From CAZTGZ01 sp964613385 (GTDB lineage: Bacteria; Bacteroidota; Bacteroidia; NS11-12g; UBA9320): 62,732 nt of DNA. The first letter of the stretch is position 1, and each line of letters begins with the position of its first letter. Below the pieces are notes generated by a model, which was not told where the DNA came from, searched no databases, and was given only the letters and a program-made list of their open reading frames with translations. The translations under genes and the position numbers were made by a program. The stretch covers positions 1 to 62,732 of the forward strand of contig CAZTGZ010000015.1 in assembly GCA_964613385.1 (NCBI GenBank), given 5' to 3'. Below are positions 51,984 through 60,317 of the stretch, piece by piece.

Positions 51984-53519
51984 ATGCTTGTGAAAGTATT
52001 CGGAGGAGCGGTACAAGGAATAAAAGCGACTCAAATTACCGTTGAGGTGAACCTGGGCCAGGGTGCGAGATACCTGATGGTTGGGTTGCCGGACAATGCG
52101 GTCAAGGAAAGTCAATTGCGAATCACCACGGCTTTTCGGAATAACAATTTGACTGTTCCCAGGGTTGGCATCATCGTGAATATGGCCCCGGCCGATATTA
52201 AAAAAGAGGGTTCGGCTTATGATTTGACCATCGCAACAGGGATTTTGGCTGCCAGTGGACAAATTCCTTCAGATCGTCTTTCAGAATATTTAATCATGGG
52301 AGAACTTTCATTAGACGGTAGCATCTTACCTATAAAAGGCGCGTTGCCCATTGCTATTCAGGCTCTAAAAGATGGATTTAAACACATGATTTTACCTGAG
52401 GCTAATTCAAGAGAAGCAGCCATCGTTAAAGACATCGAAGTATACGGTATTGGGCATATTTCAGAATTGGTTGCTCTGTTCAATGGTTCATCTGAATTTA
52501 GTCCTGTTCATGTGGATCCCAGATTGGAATTTGCGAGTGCTCAGGATTTGATGGATATTGATTTTTCCGATGTAAAAGGACAGGAGAATATTAAAAGGGC
52601 CATGGAAATTGCAGCTGCCGGTGGCCATAATATTATTCTGATTGGTCCACCGGGAGCCGGAAAAACGATGTTGGCCAAACGCTTACCTACCATTCTGCCT
52701 CCACTTTCATTATATGAAGCCCTGGAGACCACAAAGATTCATTCAGTTGCAGGAAAACTCGGTGAAAATGCCTCCCTTTTGGCACACCGTCCGTTTCGGT
52801 CACCGCATCATACCATAAGTGATGTCGCTTTGGTGGGAGGAGGAAATAATCCTCAGCCCGGTGAAATTTCTCTGGCACACAACGGAGTTCTCTTTCTTGA
52901 TGAATTACCGGAGTTCAAGAGAACAGTTCTGGAAGTATTGCGTCAGCCACTTGAAGAAAGACATGTTACCATTTCTCGGGCAAAATTTGCGGTAGACTAT
53001 CCTTCCAGTTTTATGCTCGTTGCCAGTATGAATCCTTGTCCTTGCGGTTATTACAATCATCCGGACAAGGAATGTATGTGTGGTCCGGGCATTGTGCAAA
53101 AGTATATCAGCCGAATTTCAGGCCCCTTGCTCGACAGAATTGATATTCATATTGAAGTTACTCCCGTTGCCTTTGATGAACTTTCTTCTTCCAAACCCGG
53201 TGATAGAAGTGAGACCATCAGACAGAGGGTTATTAAAAGCAGGGAGTTTCAATTGGATCGGTATCAGTCTTACAAGGATGTACATAACAATGCTCAAATG
53301 ACCAATCAGCTCATTCGAACGTATTGTGAAATACCGCATGCCGGACAACTCTTGCTGAAAAATGCCATGGCAAAGCTTAATCTTTCGGCACGGGCTTATG
53401 ACAGAATTTTAAAAGTTTCAAGAACCATAGCAGATTTAGAGCTTTCAGATCAAATTCGGATTGAACATCTGGCTGAAGCCATTCAATATCGCAGTCTCGA
53501 TCGGGATCAATGGAATTAA
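51984..53519 (+). CDS. comM: ComM/YifB family Mg-chelatase-like AAA+ ATPase
   Basis: A 511-residue hexameric helicase that in Vibrio promotes branch migration during integration of transforming DNA. The N-terminal domain (1-170) has LGQGARYLMVGLPDNAVKES. The AAA core (about 190-400) has the Walker A IGPPGAGKTMLAKRLP, the ComM hallmark HRPFRSPHHTISD, Walker B GVLFLDELPEF, and the zinc-like MNPCPCGYY with CMCG. The C-terminal helical part (ARAYDRILKVSRTIADL) is also family-specific. Length is typical. Its 3' end overlaps the converging acetyltransferase gene by four bases. Confidence 0.92.
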   Translation: MLVKVFGGAVQGIKATQITVEVNLGQGARYLMVGLPDNAVKESQLRITTAFRNNNLTVPRVGIIVNMAPADIKKEGSAYDLTIATGILAASGQIPSDRLSEYLIMGELSLDGSILPIKGALPIAIQALKDGFKHMILPEANSREAAIVKDIEVYGIGHISELVALFNGSSEFSPVHVDPRLEFASAQDLMDIDFSDVKGQENIKRAMEIAAAGGHNIILIGPPGAGKTMLAKRLPTILPPLSLYEALETTKIHSVAGKLGENASLLAHRPFRSPHHTISDVALVGGGNNPQPGEISLAHNGVLFLDELPEFKRTVLEVLRQPLEERHVTISRAKFAVDYPSSFMLVASMNPCPCGYYNHPDKECMCGPGIVQKYISRISGPLLDRIDIHIEVTPVAFDELSSSKPGDRSETIRQRVIKSREFQLDRYQSYKDVHNNAQMTNQLIRTYCEIPHAGQLLLKNAMAKLNLSARAYDRILKVSRTIADLELSDQIRIEHLAEAIQYRSLDRDQWN

Positions 53520-53947
53520 TGTTCCATTTTCATGGCAAAATGTGGAATATCTGCTTCAATAAACCTCGATCCGTATATTTTAAATCCGTTTTTTTCATAC
53601 ACGGGAATGGCCTGCTCCTGTGCATGTAAATAAAGCATCCTAGATTTAGGAATATCCTGAAGCATGGTCTGTATTAGGGCAGAAGCGATACCATTTCCCC
53701 TGGCATCCCGTCGCACCGCAAATCTTTCTAATTTAATTCCTTTTTCTGTTGGCCTCCATCTTGCGGTCCCGACTGCCCGCCCGGACCAAAAAGCAAGATA
53801 ATGAGTGGATTCTTCTTCAAATTCGTATTCTAATTCCCGATCCACGGCCTGTTCTTCTACAAAAACTTCGTATCGGATTAAATGTGCTTCCTTTAATTCA
53901 TCTTCGCTCTCAATTCTCTTTACTGTAATAGGCTGATTAATGTCCAT
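53516..53947 (-). CDS. GNAT family N-acetyltransferase
   Basis: A 143-residue acetyltransferase. The start ITVKRIESEDELKEAHLIRYEVFVEEQ and the acetyl-CoA motif RFAVRRDARGNGIASALI (R-x-x-G-x-G/A) identify the GNAT fold, with the final YEKNGFKIYGSRFIE giving the conserved beta-bulge segment. It resembles ElaA and similar acyltransferases of unknown substrate. It is divergent from the aldolase gene, and overlaps the ComM gene end by four bases. Confidence 0.9.
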   Translation of the reverse strand: MDINQPITVKRIESEDELKEAHLIRYEVFVEEQAVDRELEYEFEEESTHYLAFWSGRAVGTARWRPTEKGIKLERFAVRRDARGNGIASALIQTMLQDIPKSRMLYLHAQEQAIPVYEKNGFKIYGSRFIEADIPHFAMKMEH

Positions 53948-53974
53948 AACTTATTCATTAAAGTCAAAAAATAC

Positions 53975-53982
53975 TACTTTTG
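53975..53982 (+). promoter_or_regulatory. -7 box for the aldolase operon
   Basis: TACTTTTG matches TAnnTTTG. It lies 20 bp before the ATG at 54003 and inside the upstream extension of the same frame (open to 53940), so that extension is not translated. Confidence 0.6.
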
Positions 53983-54002
53983 CCGCTCAAAACTATTCTA
54001 AA

Positions 54003-55058
54003 ATGAGCATTGACAAAATTGTGAGCCTATTAGGGAATGAAGCCCAATATTTTCTCGACCATAAAAGTCAGACTATTTCCAAAGACATGTTGCATTTACC
54101 AGGTGCCGGTCATTTAGATAAAATATGGAGCAGTTCTAATAGAAATCCACAGGTTTTAAGAAGTTTAAATCAAATTCATCACACAGGCCGTCTGGCAGGT
54201 ACGGGATATGTTTCCATTTTGCCGGTAGATCAGGGAATAGAACATTCAGCGGGAGCATCATTTGCACCAAATCCGGTGTATTTTGATCCGGAAAATATTG
54301 TAAAGCTCGCTATTGAAGGTGGGTGCAATGCCGTGGCAAGTACTTTTGGAGTATTGGCCAATGTGTCAAGAAAATATGCGCATAAAATTCCTTTTGTGGT
54401 AAAAATCAATCACAACGAATTTTTAACATATCCCAATAAGTTTGATCAGATCATGTTCGGAACTGTGGAAGAAGCCTGGAATCTCGGTGCAGTTGCCGTA
54501 GGGGCAACCATTTATTTCGGATCTGAGGAATCAGGCCGTCAAATAATTGAAGTGGCTGAGGCTTTTGAAAGAGCGCATGAATTGGGAATGGCTACCATTC
54601 TTTGGTGCTATACCCGCAATAATTCTTTCAAGAAAGATGGAACCGATTATCACGTATCGGCAGACTTAACAGGTCAGGCTAACCATTTAGGAGTGACCAT
54701 TCAAGCTGATATCATTAAACAGAAACTTCCGGAAAACAACGGTGGATATAATGCATTGCAGTTTGGAAAAACCCATAAGGATGTTTACAATAAACTGAGT
54801 TCTGACCACCCAATCGATTTAACTAGATATCAGGTGGCCAATTGCTATATGGGTCGTGTAGGTCTCATCAATTCCGGAGGACCATCAGGTGAAAATGATT
54901 TGGCACAAGCTGTTAAAACTGCCGTAATTAACAAAAGGGCAGGGGGGTGTGGTCTTATATCCGGAAGGAAAGCATTTCAAAAGCCTATGAATGAGGGTGT
55001 TGAAATTCTGAATGCCATTCAGGATGTTTATCTGTGTGAAGATGTTACTTTTGCCTAA
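54003..55058 (+). CDS. fbaB: Class I fructose-bisphosphate aldolase (DhnA type)
   Basis: Cleaves fructose 1,6-bisphosphate to glyceraldehyde 3-phosphate and dihydroxyacetone phosphate, or the reverse in gluconeogenesis. The 351-residue product follows the DhnA/FbaB pattern: SILPVDQGIEHSAGASF near the front, PFVVKINHNE with a Lys in the Schiff-base environment, and GLINSGGPSGEND for phosphate binding. The start at 54003 is fixed by the promoter box at 53975-53982. It is followed by accD after 11 bp and gcvH two bases later, so the three are probably one transcript. Confidence 0.92.
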   Translation: MSIDKIVSLLGNEAQYFLDHKSQTISKDMLHLPGAGHLDKIWSSSNRNPQVLRSLNQIHHTGRLAGTGYVSILPVDQGIEHSAGASFAPNPVYFDPENIVKLAIEGGCNAVASTFGVLANVSRKYAHKIPFVVKINHNEFLTYPNKFDQIMFGTVEEAWNLGAVAVGATIYFGSEESGRQIIEVAEAFERAHELGMATILWCYTRNNSFKKDGTDYHVSADLTGQANHLGVTIQADIIKQKLPENNGGYNALQFGKTHKDVYNKLSSDHPIDLTRYQVANCYMGRVGLINSGGPSGENDLAQAVKTAVINKRAGGCGLISGRKAFQKPMNEGVEILNAIQDVYLCEDVTFA

Positions 55059-55069
55059 AACAGACTCCC

Positions 55070-55957
55070 ATGAGTTGGTTTAAAAGGGTTAAAGAAGGAA
55101 TTATTACCAAAACCAAGGATAAGAAGGAAACTCCTGACGGTCTTTGGCATAAGTGCTCGGAATGTAAAAAACCTTCCCTTACCAAAGATTTGGAAGCAAA
55201 TGCCTGGGTTTGTCCGCATTGTGGCTACCATGAAAAAATCAGCTCCCGTGATTATTTCAGTTTGTTTTTTGATGACAATAAATATCAGGAACTCTATCCG
55301 GATATGATTGCAGCAGATCCTTTGAATTTCTCAGATACCAAACCTTATCCGGAAAGAATTAAAGAAGCTGTTGAAAAAACCGGCCTTGCCGATGCGGTTA
55401 GAGTTGGGACTGGTAAAATGGAAGGAATGAAAATCACCATTGCCTGTATGGACTTTCAATTTATTGGAGGTAGTATGGGATCCGTGGTTGGAGAAAAAAT
55501 AGCCCGTGCCATAGATTATTCCCGTCATGAGAATATTCCGCTGATCATCATCAGCAAATCAGGGGGGGCAAGAATGATGGAAGCAGCATTTTCCCTGATG
55601 CAAATGGCCAAAACTTCAGCCAAACTTGCATTGTTAGACAAAGAAGGTATTCCATTTATTTCCTATATCACCAACCCTACCACGGGCGGTGTTACAGCCT
55701 CCTTTGCCATGTTGGGAGATTTTAATGTAGCTGAGCCCGACGCGCTCATAGGATTTGCAGGTCCGAGAGTCATTAAGGAGACCATTGGAAAAGATTTACC
55801 TGAAGGTTTTCAGAGATCGGAGTTTTTAATGGAACACGGATTTGTCGATTTTATCGTGAAACGCACCGAGGCCAAGGAAAAAATGAGTCAATTGCTTTCC
55901 ATGATATGGGATAAAAAATCGGCTAAAACTAAAAAAGAAACTATAACACAATCATAA
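55070..55957 (+). CDS. accD: Acetyl-CoA carboxylase carboxyltransferase subunit beta
   Basis: Forms malonyl-CoA with AccA by transferring the carboxyl group from biotin to acetyl-CoA, the first step of fatty acid synthesis. The 295-residue product has the N-terminal zinc ribbon (Cys29, Cys32, Cys48, Cys51 in CSECKK and CPHCGYH) and the carboxyltransferase core (SGGARMMEAAFSLMQMAK, NPTTGGVTASFAMLGD, FAGPRVIKETIGKDLPEGFQ). These are diagnostic. accA is not in the window. Confidence 0.97.
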   Translation: MSWFKRVKEGIITKTKDKKETPDGLWHKCSECKKPSLTKDLEANAWVCPHCGYHEKISSRDYFSLFFDDNKYQELYPDMIAADPLNFSDTKPYPERIKEAVEKTGLADAVRVGTGKMEGMKITIACMDFQFIGGSMGSVVGEKIARAIDYSRHENIPLIIISKSGGARMMEAAFSLMQMAKTSAKLALLDKEGIPFISYITNPTTGGVTASFAMLGDFNVAEPDALIGFAGPRVIKETIGKDLPEGFQRSEFLMEHGFVDFIVKRTEAKEKMSQLLSMIWDKKSAKTKKETITQS

Positions 55958-55959
55958 AT

Positions 55960-56340
55960 ATGAACTTTCCAGCTGAACTTAAGTACACAAAAGAACACGA
56001 ATGGGTGAGAGTCGAAGGAGATATCGTCACTGCAGGTATTACAGATTTTGCTCAAAGTGAATTGGGCGATATCGTTTTCGTTGAAATTGATACTGCCGGT
56101 GAAACGATGAATGCCGGTGATACTTTTGGGACAGTAGAAGCTGTAAAAACCGTGAGCGATTTGTACATGCCGGTGAGTGGTGAGATTCTGGAAGTGAACC
56201 CTGCTCTTCAGTCAAATCCGGAATACATCAATACAGATCCTTACCAAAATGGATGGATGATACGCATCAGAATGTCAGATCCTTCTGAAATTGATGCACT
56301 CATGGATGCCAACTCATACCAGTCGATTACCGGACATTGA
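55960..56340 (+). CDS. gcvH: Glycine cleavage system H protein
   Basis: The lipoyl carrier of glycine cleavage, moving the aminomethyl group between the P, T and L proteins. The 126-residue product has the standard size and the motif GTVEAVKTVSDLYMPVSG with lipoyl Lys63. The start FPAELKYTKEHEWVRVEGD is also conserved. It starts two bases after accD and its stop overlaps the next start as TTGA. No other glycine cleavage genes are nearby. Confidence 0.96.
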   Translation: MNFPAELKYTKEHEWVRVEGDIVTAGITDFAQSELGDIVFVEIDTAGETMNAGDTFGTVEAVKTVSDLYMPVSGEILEVNPALQSNPEYINTDPYQNGWMIRIRMSDPSEIDALMDANSYQSITGH

Positions 56341-56747
56341 CCAACCGTCATCTTTTTTTCAAATATCATTATATGGCCATATTTTGGGGATTGGTTATTC
56401 TCCTTCTGAGTGGTCTGCCTGGAAATCACTTTCCTGATTTGTCGTTTTGGAGTTTATTCACTTTCGACAAGTTCTCGCATTTGATGTTTTATGCGGTGTT
56501 TACGGTGCTGCTCACGATTGGTGAAGTGAAGCACCGGCGATTCAGTGCCAATAGGTCCAAGTCACTTTGGATTGGCTTTTTGGTTGCATTTACCTATGGA
56601 ATTTTGGTTGAATTATTACAGGCGATGGTCTTTCATGAAAGATTTGCCGATGTAGGCGACGTAATTGCCAATACTATAGGCTGTATTTTGGGCGTTATTT
56701 ATTTTAAAATGAATTTCCAGGAATGCCTGAAACCGGTTCGTTGGTGA
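56337..56747 (+). CDS. VanZ-like family membrane protein
   Basis: A 136-residue inner membrane protein with about four hydrophobic helices. VanZ features are the paired motif DKFSHLMFYAVFTVLL, then GILVELLQAMVFHERFADVGDVIANTIGCILG with the E-x-x-Q and D-x-x-D-x-x-x-N residues. The start is TTG, overlapping the gcvH stop; an ATG at 56373 would remove 12 residues. A gcvH-vanZ-tonB order is common in Bacteroidota as I recall it. Function is unclear outside the glycopeptide-resistance VanZ protein. Confidence 0.85.
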   Translation: MTNRHLFFKYHYMAIFWGLVILLLSGLPGNHFPDLSFWSLFTFDKFSHLMFYAVFTVLLTIGEVKHRRFSANRSKSLWIGFLVAFTYGILVELLQAMVFHERFADVGDVIANTIGCILGVIYFKMNFQECLKPVRW

Positions 56748-56795
56748 TTCGTTTACCTTTTACAATGAGTTGATATTAAAGAAATATTTTAAACG

Positions 56796-56803
56796 TATTT
56801 TTG
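56796..56803 (+). promoter_or_regulatory. -7 box for the TonB-like gene
   Basis: TATTTTTG matches TAnnTTTG, with TTG at 56770-56772 as a possible -33 element 23 nt upstream. The ATG at 56821 follows 17 bases later. This excludes the longer frame that opens at 56770. Confidence 0.55.
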
Positions 56804-56820
56804 AAGCAAATCACACAGTT

Positions 56821-57504
56821 ATGGAACTTAAAAAGAATCCTAAAGCAGACATCTCAAAATGGAGATTTTCCTTTTTTGAGATTGGAATGATTTTATCTCT
56901 CGCATTGGTATTGTACGCATTTAGCTATACCCAATACGAGAAAGAAGCAACTAACCTCGGCAGCATGGTGTACGAAGAAGAGATGGAAGTAATGGAAAAC
57001 ACAGTACAGAAGCAACAGCCACCTCCGCCTCCTGCGCCCCCTGAATTAAAAATTGTGGAGGATGATGTGAAAATTGACGAAGAGCAACCTGAGATTGAAA
57101 CCAACGAAACCGATCAGGAAGAGAAAATTGAGAAAGTAGAACTTCCTACTGAAGAACCGGAAAATACAAATGAAGTTTTTGAATTTCATGAGGTATCTGA
57201 AATGGCCGGTTTTAAAGGAGGCGAAGAAGCTATGTACAAATACATCGCAGAAAATTTGGCGTATCCTCCAATGGCTTTCGAAAATGAAATCCAGGGAAAA
57301 GTTATCGTACAATTTGTGGTAATGCCTGACGGCTCACTAAAGGATATCGAGGTTCTCGGTTCTAAAAAACTGGGTTGGGGATGTGAAGAAGCTGCCATGG
57401 CCATTGTAAAGAAAATGAGCGGAATGTGGACTCCGGCTAAGCAAAGAGATAAAAAAGTACCCGTGCGTTTCAGATTGCCAATTAAATTTGAAATTAGCGG
57501 ATAA
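56821..57504 (+). CDS. TonB-family energy transducer
   Basis: A 227-residue periplasmic transducer with one transmembrane anchor (FFEIGMILSLALVLYAFSY) preceded by a basic N-terminus. A proline stretch (QQPPPPPAPPELK) and an acidic linker rich in Glu span the periplasm. The C-terminal TonB domain (about 135-227) has YPPMAFENEIQGKVIVQFVV, MPDGSLKDIEVLGS, and a final PVRFRLPIKFEI. It would energise TonB-dependent outer membrane transporters. ExbB/ExbD are not in the window. The start at 56821 is set by the promoter box. Confidence 0.92.
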   Translation: MELKKNPKADISKWRFSFFEIGMILSLALVLYAFSYTQYEKEATNLGSMVYEEEMEVMENTVQKQQPPPPPAPPELKIVEDDVKIDEEQPEIETNETDQEEKIEKVELPTEEPENTNEVFEFHEVSEMAGFKGGEEAMYKYIAENLAYPPMAFENEIQGKVIVQFVVMPDGSLKDIEVLGSKKLGWGCEEAAMAIVKKMSGMWTPAKQRDKKVPVRFRLPIKFEISG

Positions 57505-57527
57505 CTGATCATAAGTAATGCATTCAG

Positions 57528-57556
57528 AAGGTCATCTCAAAAGGATGGCCTTTTTT
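57528..57556 (+). terminator. Intrinsic terminator after the TonB-like gene
   Basis: A stem AAGGTCATC / GATGGCCTT with one T-G wobble, a seven-base loop and six T residues lies 24 bp past the stop. It separates the plus-strand group from the converging menC gene, which ends at 57559. Confidence 0.85.
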
Positions 57557-57558
57557 AT

Positions 57559-58596
57559 TTAAAACGGAAGATCCCAATCAACGTCATGGAGGCAATGCAG
57601 CCAGCCTCCTTCTGCCTTTAATGGGGATGTAAAATTGTTCCGGTATAATGAGCCTGTGCCCAAACCCTGTTCAAATCCACCTGCCTTAGGGGCAGCAAAC
57701 AATGCAATCGAATACAAGCCAATGTTTGATTCAAGCGCGGAAGTAATCCAATATCCGATATTGTTTTTTTCGGCCAGTGATATCCAGTGTTCACATTGTC
57801 CAAAACCGCCATGAAGCGAGGGTTTTAAAACGAGGTATGATGGCTTGATCTCTCGAATCAATTCGTCGGATTCCAAATCTATAGAAATGCCAATGAGCGA
57901 TTCGTCCAATGCAATCGGAAGGAGTTTTTTTCGTGCGAGTCTCGCCAACTCATCCCGGAATATAGGTTTCAGAGGCTGTTCAATGGAATGAATCTCAAAT
58001 CTTCGCAGTTCTTTCAACTGCTCTTCTACTTCAGAAGGATGAAAGGCCCCGTTGGCGTCAAGTCTTATGCGGATGGAAATGTTCCTGACTTCAGTCCTGA
58101 ATTTTTCAAGCATTCTACATTCCTCATCAAAATCCAGGGCTCCGACTTTAAATTTAATACATCGATAGCCATTCCTGACCAAATTCAGGGATTCTGCCAG
58201 CATTCCTTCAGCGTCCTGCATCCAAACCAAACCATTTATGGGTATGGGAAACTGATGATGCTCAGGAAAACCGGATGACCGGGCTTTTAATTGCCAATTT
58301 AAATGATTCCAGGCTGTTTCCAGGCCGAAAACCATCGAAGGGCAGGTATGTGTCCATTCAGGTATAATTTGTTGGCTATGGGCAAATTCTGTCCCTATTT
58401 GAATCAATTTCTTTTCATAGTCCGGAATATCATCCACACTCAACATACTGAGAGCTCCAGCCTCCCCATATCCTACATACCCATTTAACTCCAACCTGAT
58501 AATGAAGATATGTCTTTGCTCAAAAACATTTCGAGAAGTTTGAGCAGGCTTTATAAATTCTAAAGTATACGGATGGTAGGAGAATTCTAAAACCAT
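57559..58596 (-). CDS. menC: o-Succinylbenzoate synthase
   Basis: An enolase-superfamily enzyme that dehydrates SHCHC to o-succinylbenzoate in menaquinone synthesis. The 345-residue product has the family residues in order: CIKFKVGA (K-x-K), RLDANGAF (Asp metal ligand), SIEQPLKP (Glu), ALDESLI (Asp) and LVLKPSLHGGF (catalytic Lys). The related dipeptide epimerases look similar, but the 10-bp overlap with menA favours menaquinone synthesis. It is the last gene of the SDR-menA-menC run. Confidence 0.88.
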   Translation of the reverse strand: MVLEFSYHPYTLEFIKPAQTSRNVFEQRHIFIIRLELNGYVGYGEAGALSMLSVDDIPDYEKKLIQIGTEFAHSQQIIPEWTHTCPSMVFGLETAWNHLNWQLKARSSGFPEHHQFPIPINGLVWMQDAEGMLAESLNLVRNGYRCIKFKVGALDFDEECRMLEKFRTEVRNISIRIRLDANGAFHPSEVEEQLKELRRFEIHSIEQPLKPIFRDELARLARKKLLPIALDESLIGISIDLESDELIREIKPSYLVLKPSLHGGFGQCEHWISLAEKNNIGYWITSALESNIGLYSIALFAAPKAGGFEQGLGTGSLYRNNFTSPLKAEGGWLHCLHDVDWDLPF

Positions 58597-59469
58597 GCGG
58601 TAATAAATGTGATGATGCTTAGCCCCAGACTGCTCAGACTTAGCAGCTTCAATTGTTGATTATAGGCGTTTCTATTACCGGATTCAATCCGACTCATTTG
58701 ATTCAAATGCCATATAACAGGAAGACAAAATAAAAGGGCACTGAACCCACTCAAGGGTGAAAATCTGAAGTTGAACAAGGCAATAGCTGAAATGGCTCCA
58801 ATCAGGAGTATGTAATGATAGCGAAGTGCATTTTTTAATCCTAAAATATTGGCCAGCGTTCTTTTATTGGATTCCAGGTCGTGATCAATATCCCGAATAT
58901 TATTCACATTTAAAACTCCGGTTGAGAGCAAGCCCGCTCCTATCGCGGGATAGATGATTCCAAAACTGATTTCACCGCTTTGAACATAATAGGTTCCCCC
59001 AACGGCAACTATTCCAAAAAAGATGAGCACACTCAAATCTCCTAACGCCAGATATCCATAAGGCTTTTTGCCGATGGTATAAAATAATGCGGCCAAAATG
59101 CTTGCACATCCCATAACAAACATAGGCCAAAACTCAATATCGCTTAATGAGCTTGCCCGAATAAGAAGTCCGATGCCGGATGCCAAACACAAAGCAATGG
59201 TCAACCACAGATAGGCGCGCATTTCACCGATTTTCATATTTCCTGATGCCAAAGCCCGGTCGGTTCGGATTTCTTTGTCAATTCCGTTTGTAAAATCGCC
59301 GTAGTCATTGGCCAGATTACTGAGTATCTGCAATAAAAAGGCTGTGAGTAGGGTCCATAGGTACAATTCTCCGACAAAAACCTGCTGTTGAACGGCCAAT
59401 GATGCACCCAGGGTTATACAAGCAGNNNNNNNNNNTGGGCCTGATGGCCTGAATTAGGGCTTTAAACAT
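58587..59469 (-). CDS. menA: 1,4-Dihydroxy-2-naphthoate polyprenyltransferase, interrupted by a 10-N gap
   Basis: Attaches the isoprenoid chain to 1,4-dihydroxy-2-naphthoate in the inner membrane to make demethylmenaquinone. The UbiA-type Asp motifs are NDYGDFTNGID and NNIRDIDHD, and eight or nine hydrophobic helices follow. The true start is the ATG at 59469 (MFKALIQAIRP), one base after the SDR stop. The gap at 59426-59435 splits residue 12 from the rest (A-C-I-T-L-G-A-S-L-A). Because the two parts are out of frame with ten Ns, the real gap must be a multiple of three in length. Confidence 0.9.
59426..59435. other. Assembly gap of ten Ns within menA
   Basis: Ten unknown bases are a placeholder for a sequencing gap of unknown length. 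The flanking codons of menA line up only if the missing length is divisible by three, probably 12-21 bases, which should encode the R-P-[K/R]-T-L-P type motif seen at the front of MenA proteins. Confidence 0.9.
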
Positions 59470-59470
59470 A

Positions 59471-60253
59471 TTATAAGTTACCTGTTCTGCCGCCGTCTAC
59501 CACCATATTTGTTCCGGTAATGTATGATGCCTGATCAGAGGCCAGGAATACGGCTGCAAAGGCAGGTTCATTAGGGGCTGCAAATCTTCCGGCCGGAATC
59601 TCTGCCAACATGGCAGATTCTGCTTCCGAAATACTGATTTGTAATTTTTTGCTTTTTTGTTCGATGATGTCTTTTAACCTTTCTGTTTTCGTGGCTCCCG
59701 GTAGAATATTGTTTACAGTTATTCCCCATGAAGCAGTTTCATTGGCCAGGGTTTTAGACCAATTCGCAACTGCACCTCTAATGGTATTTGATACACCTAA
59801 ACCTTTTAAAGGTACTTTGACAGAAGTACTGATTACATTGATAATCCGGCCAAATGATCGCCCTTTCATTCCGGGAATGAGCGCTTGTGCCAGCACGTGA
59901 TTGGCTAATAAATGCTGGCGAAAGGCCGACTCAAATGCGGATATTTCTGCAGAAAATATGGGTCCGGATGCAGGACCACCTGAATTGTTCACGAGAATAT
60001 CAATAGGATAATTTTCTGCCAATTCAGAAACGATTGCGCCTATTTGATCTGTATGTTGAAAGTCAACAACCCGGTACAGATGTTTATTGGCACCACCTTC
60101 TAACTGTGCCATGACTCCCTTGATTTTTGCTTCATTTCTGGCCAAAAGAATAATCCTTGCGCCGGCTTTAGACATCTCAATGGCGATGGCCTTTCCAATT
60201 CCATCAGAACCTCCGCCTATCAGGGCTGTACGATTGCTTAAATCAATTTTCAT
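59471..60253 (-). CDS. Atypical short-chain dehydrogenase/reductase
   Basis: A 260-residue Rossmann-fold protein. The nucleotide site is GGGSDGIGKAIA (G-x3-G-x-G form), with NNSGGPASG and a C-terminal YITGTNMVVDGGRTG typical of SDRs. The catalytic Y-x3-K is absent: the region reads TSVKVPLKGLGVSNTIRGA, where Tyr and Lys are replaced by Ser or Asn and Arg. A subgroup of SDRs shares this S-N-x-x-R pattern and its activity is unknown. It lies between kbl (64-bp gap) and menA (one base), so it may be transcribed with either. Confidence 0.82.
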   Translation of the reverse strand: MKIDLSNRTALIGGGSDGIGKAIAIEMSKAGARIILLARNEAKIKGVMAQLEGGANKHLYRVVDFQHTDQIGAIVSELAENYPIDILVNNSGGPASGPIFSAEISAFESAFRQHLLANHVLAQALIPGMKGRSFGRIINVISTSVKVPLKGLGVSNTIRGAVANWSKTLANETASWGITVNNILPGATKTERLKDIIEQKSKKLQISISEAESAMLAEIPAGRFAAPNEPAFAAVFLASDQASYITGTNMVVDGGRTGNL

Positions 60254-60317
60254 ATTAATTCTGGTTGTCAGAAAGGTGAAATGCTTTTTTTCTTATGGTT
60301 ATTCCGGGTTTGGAACC

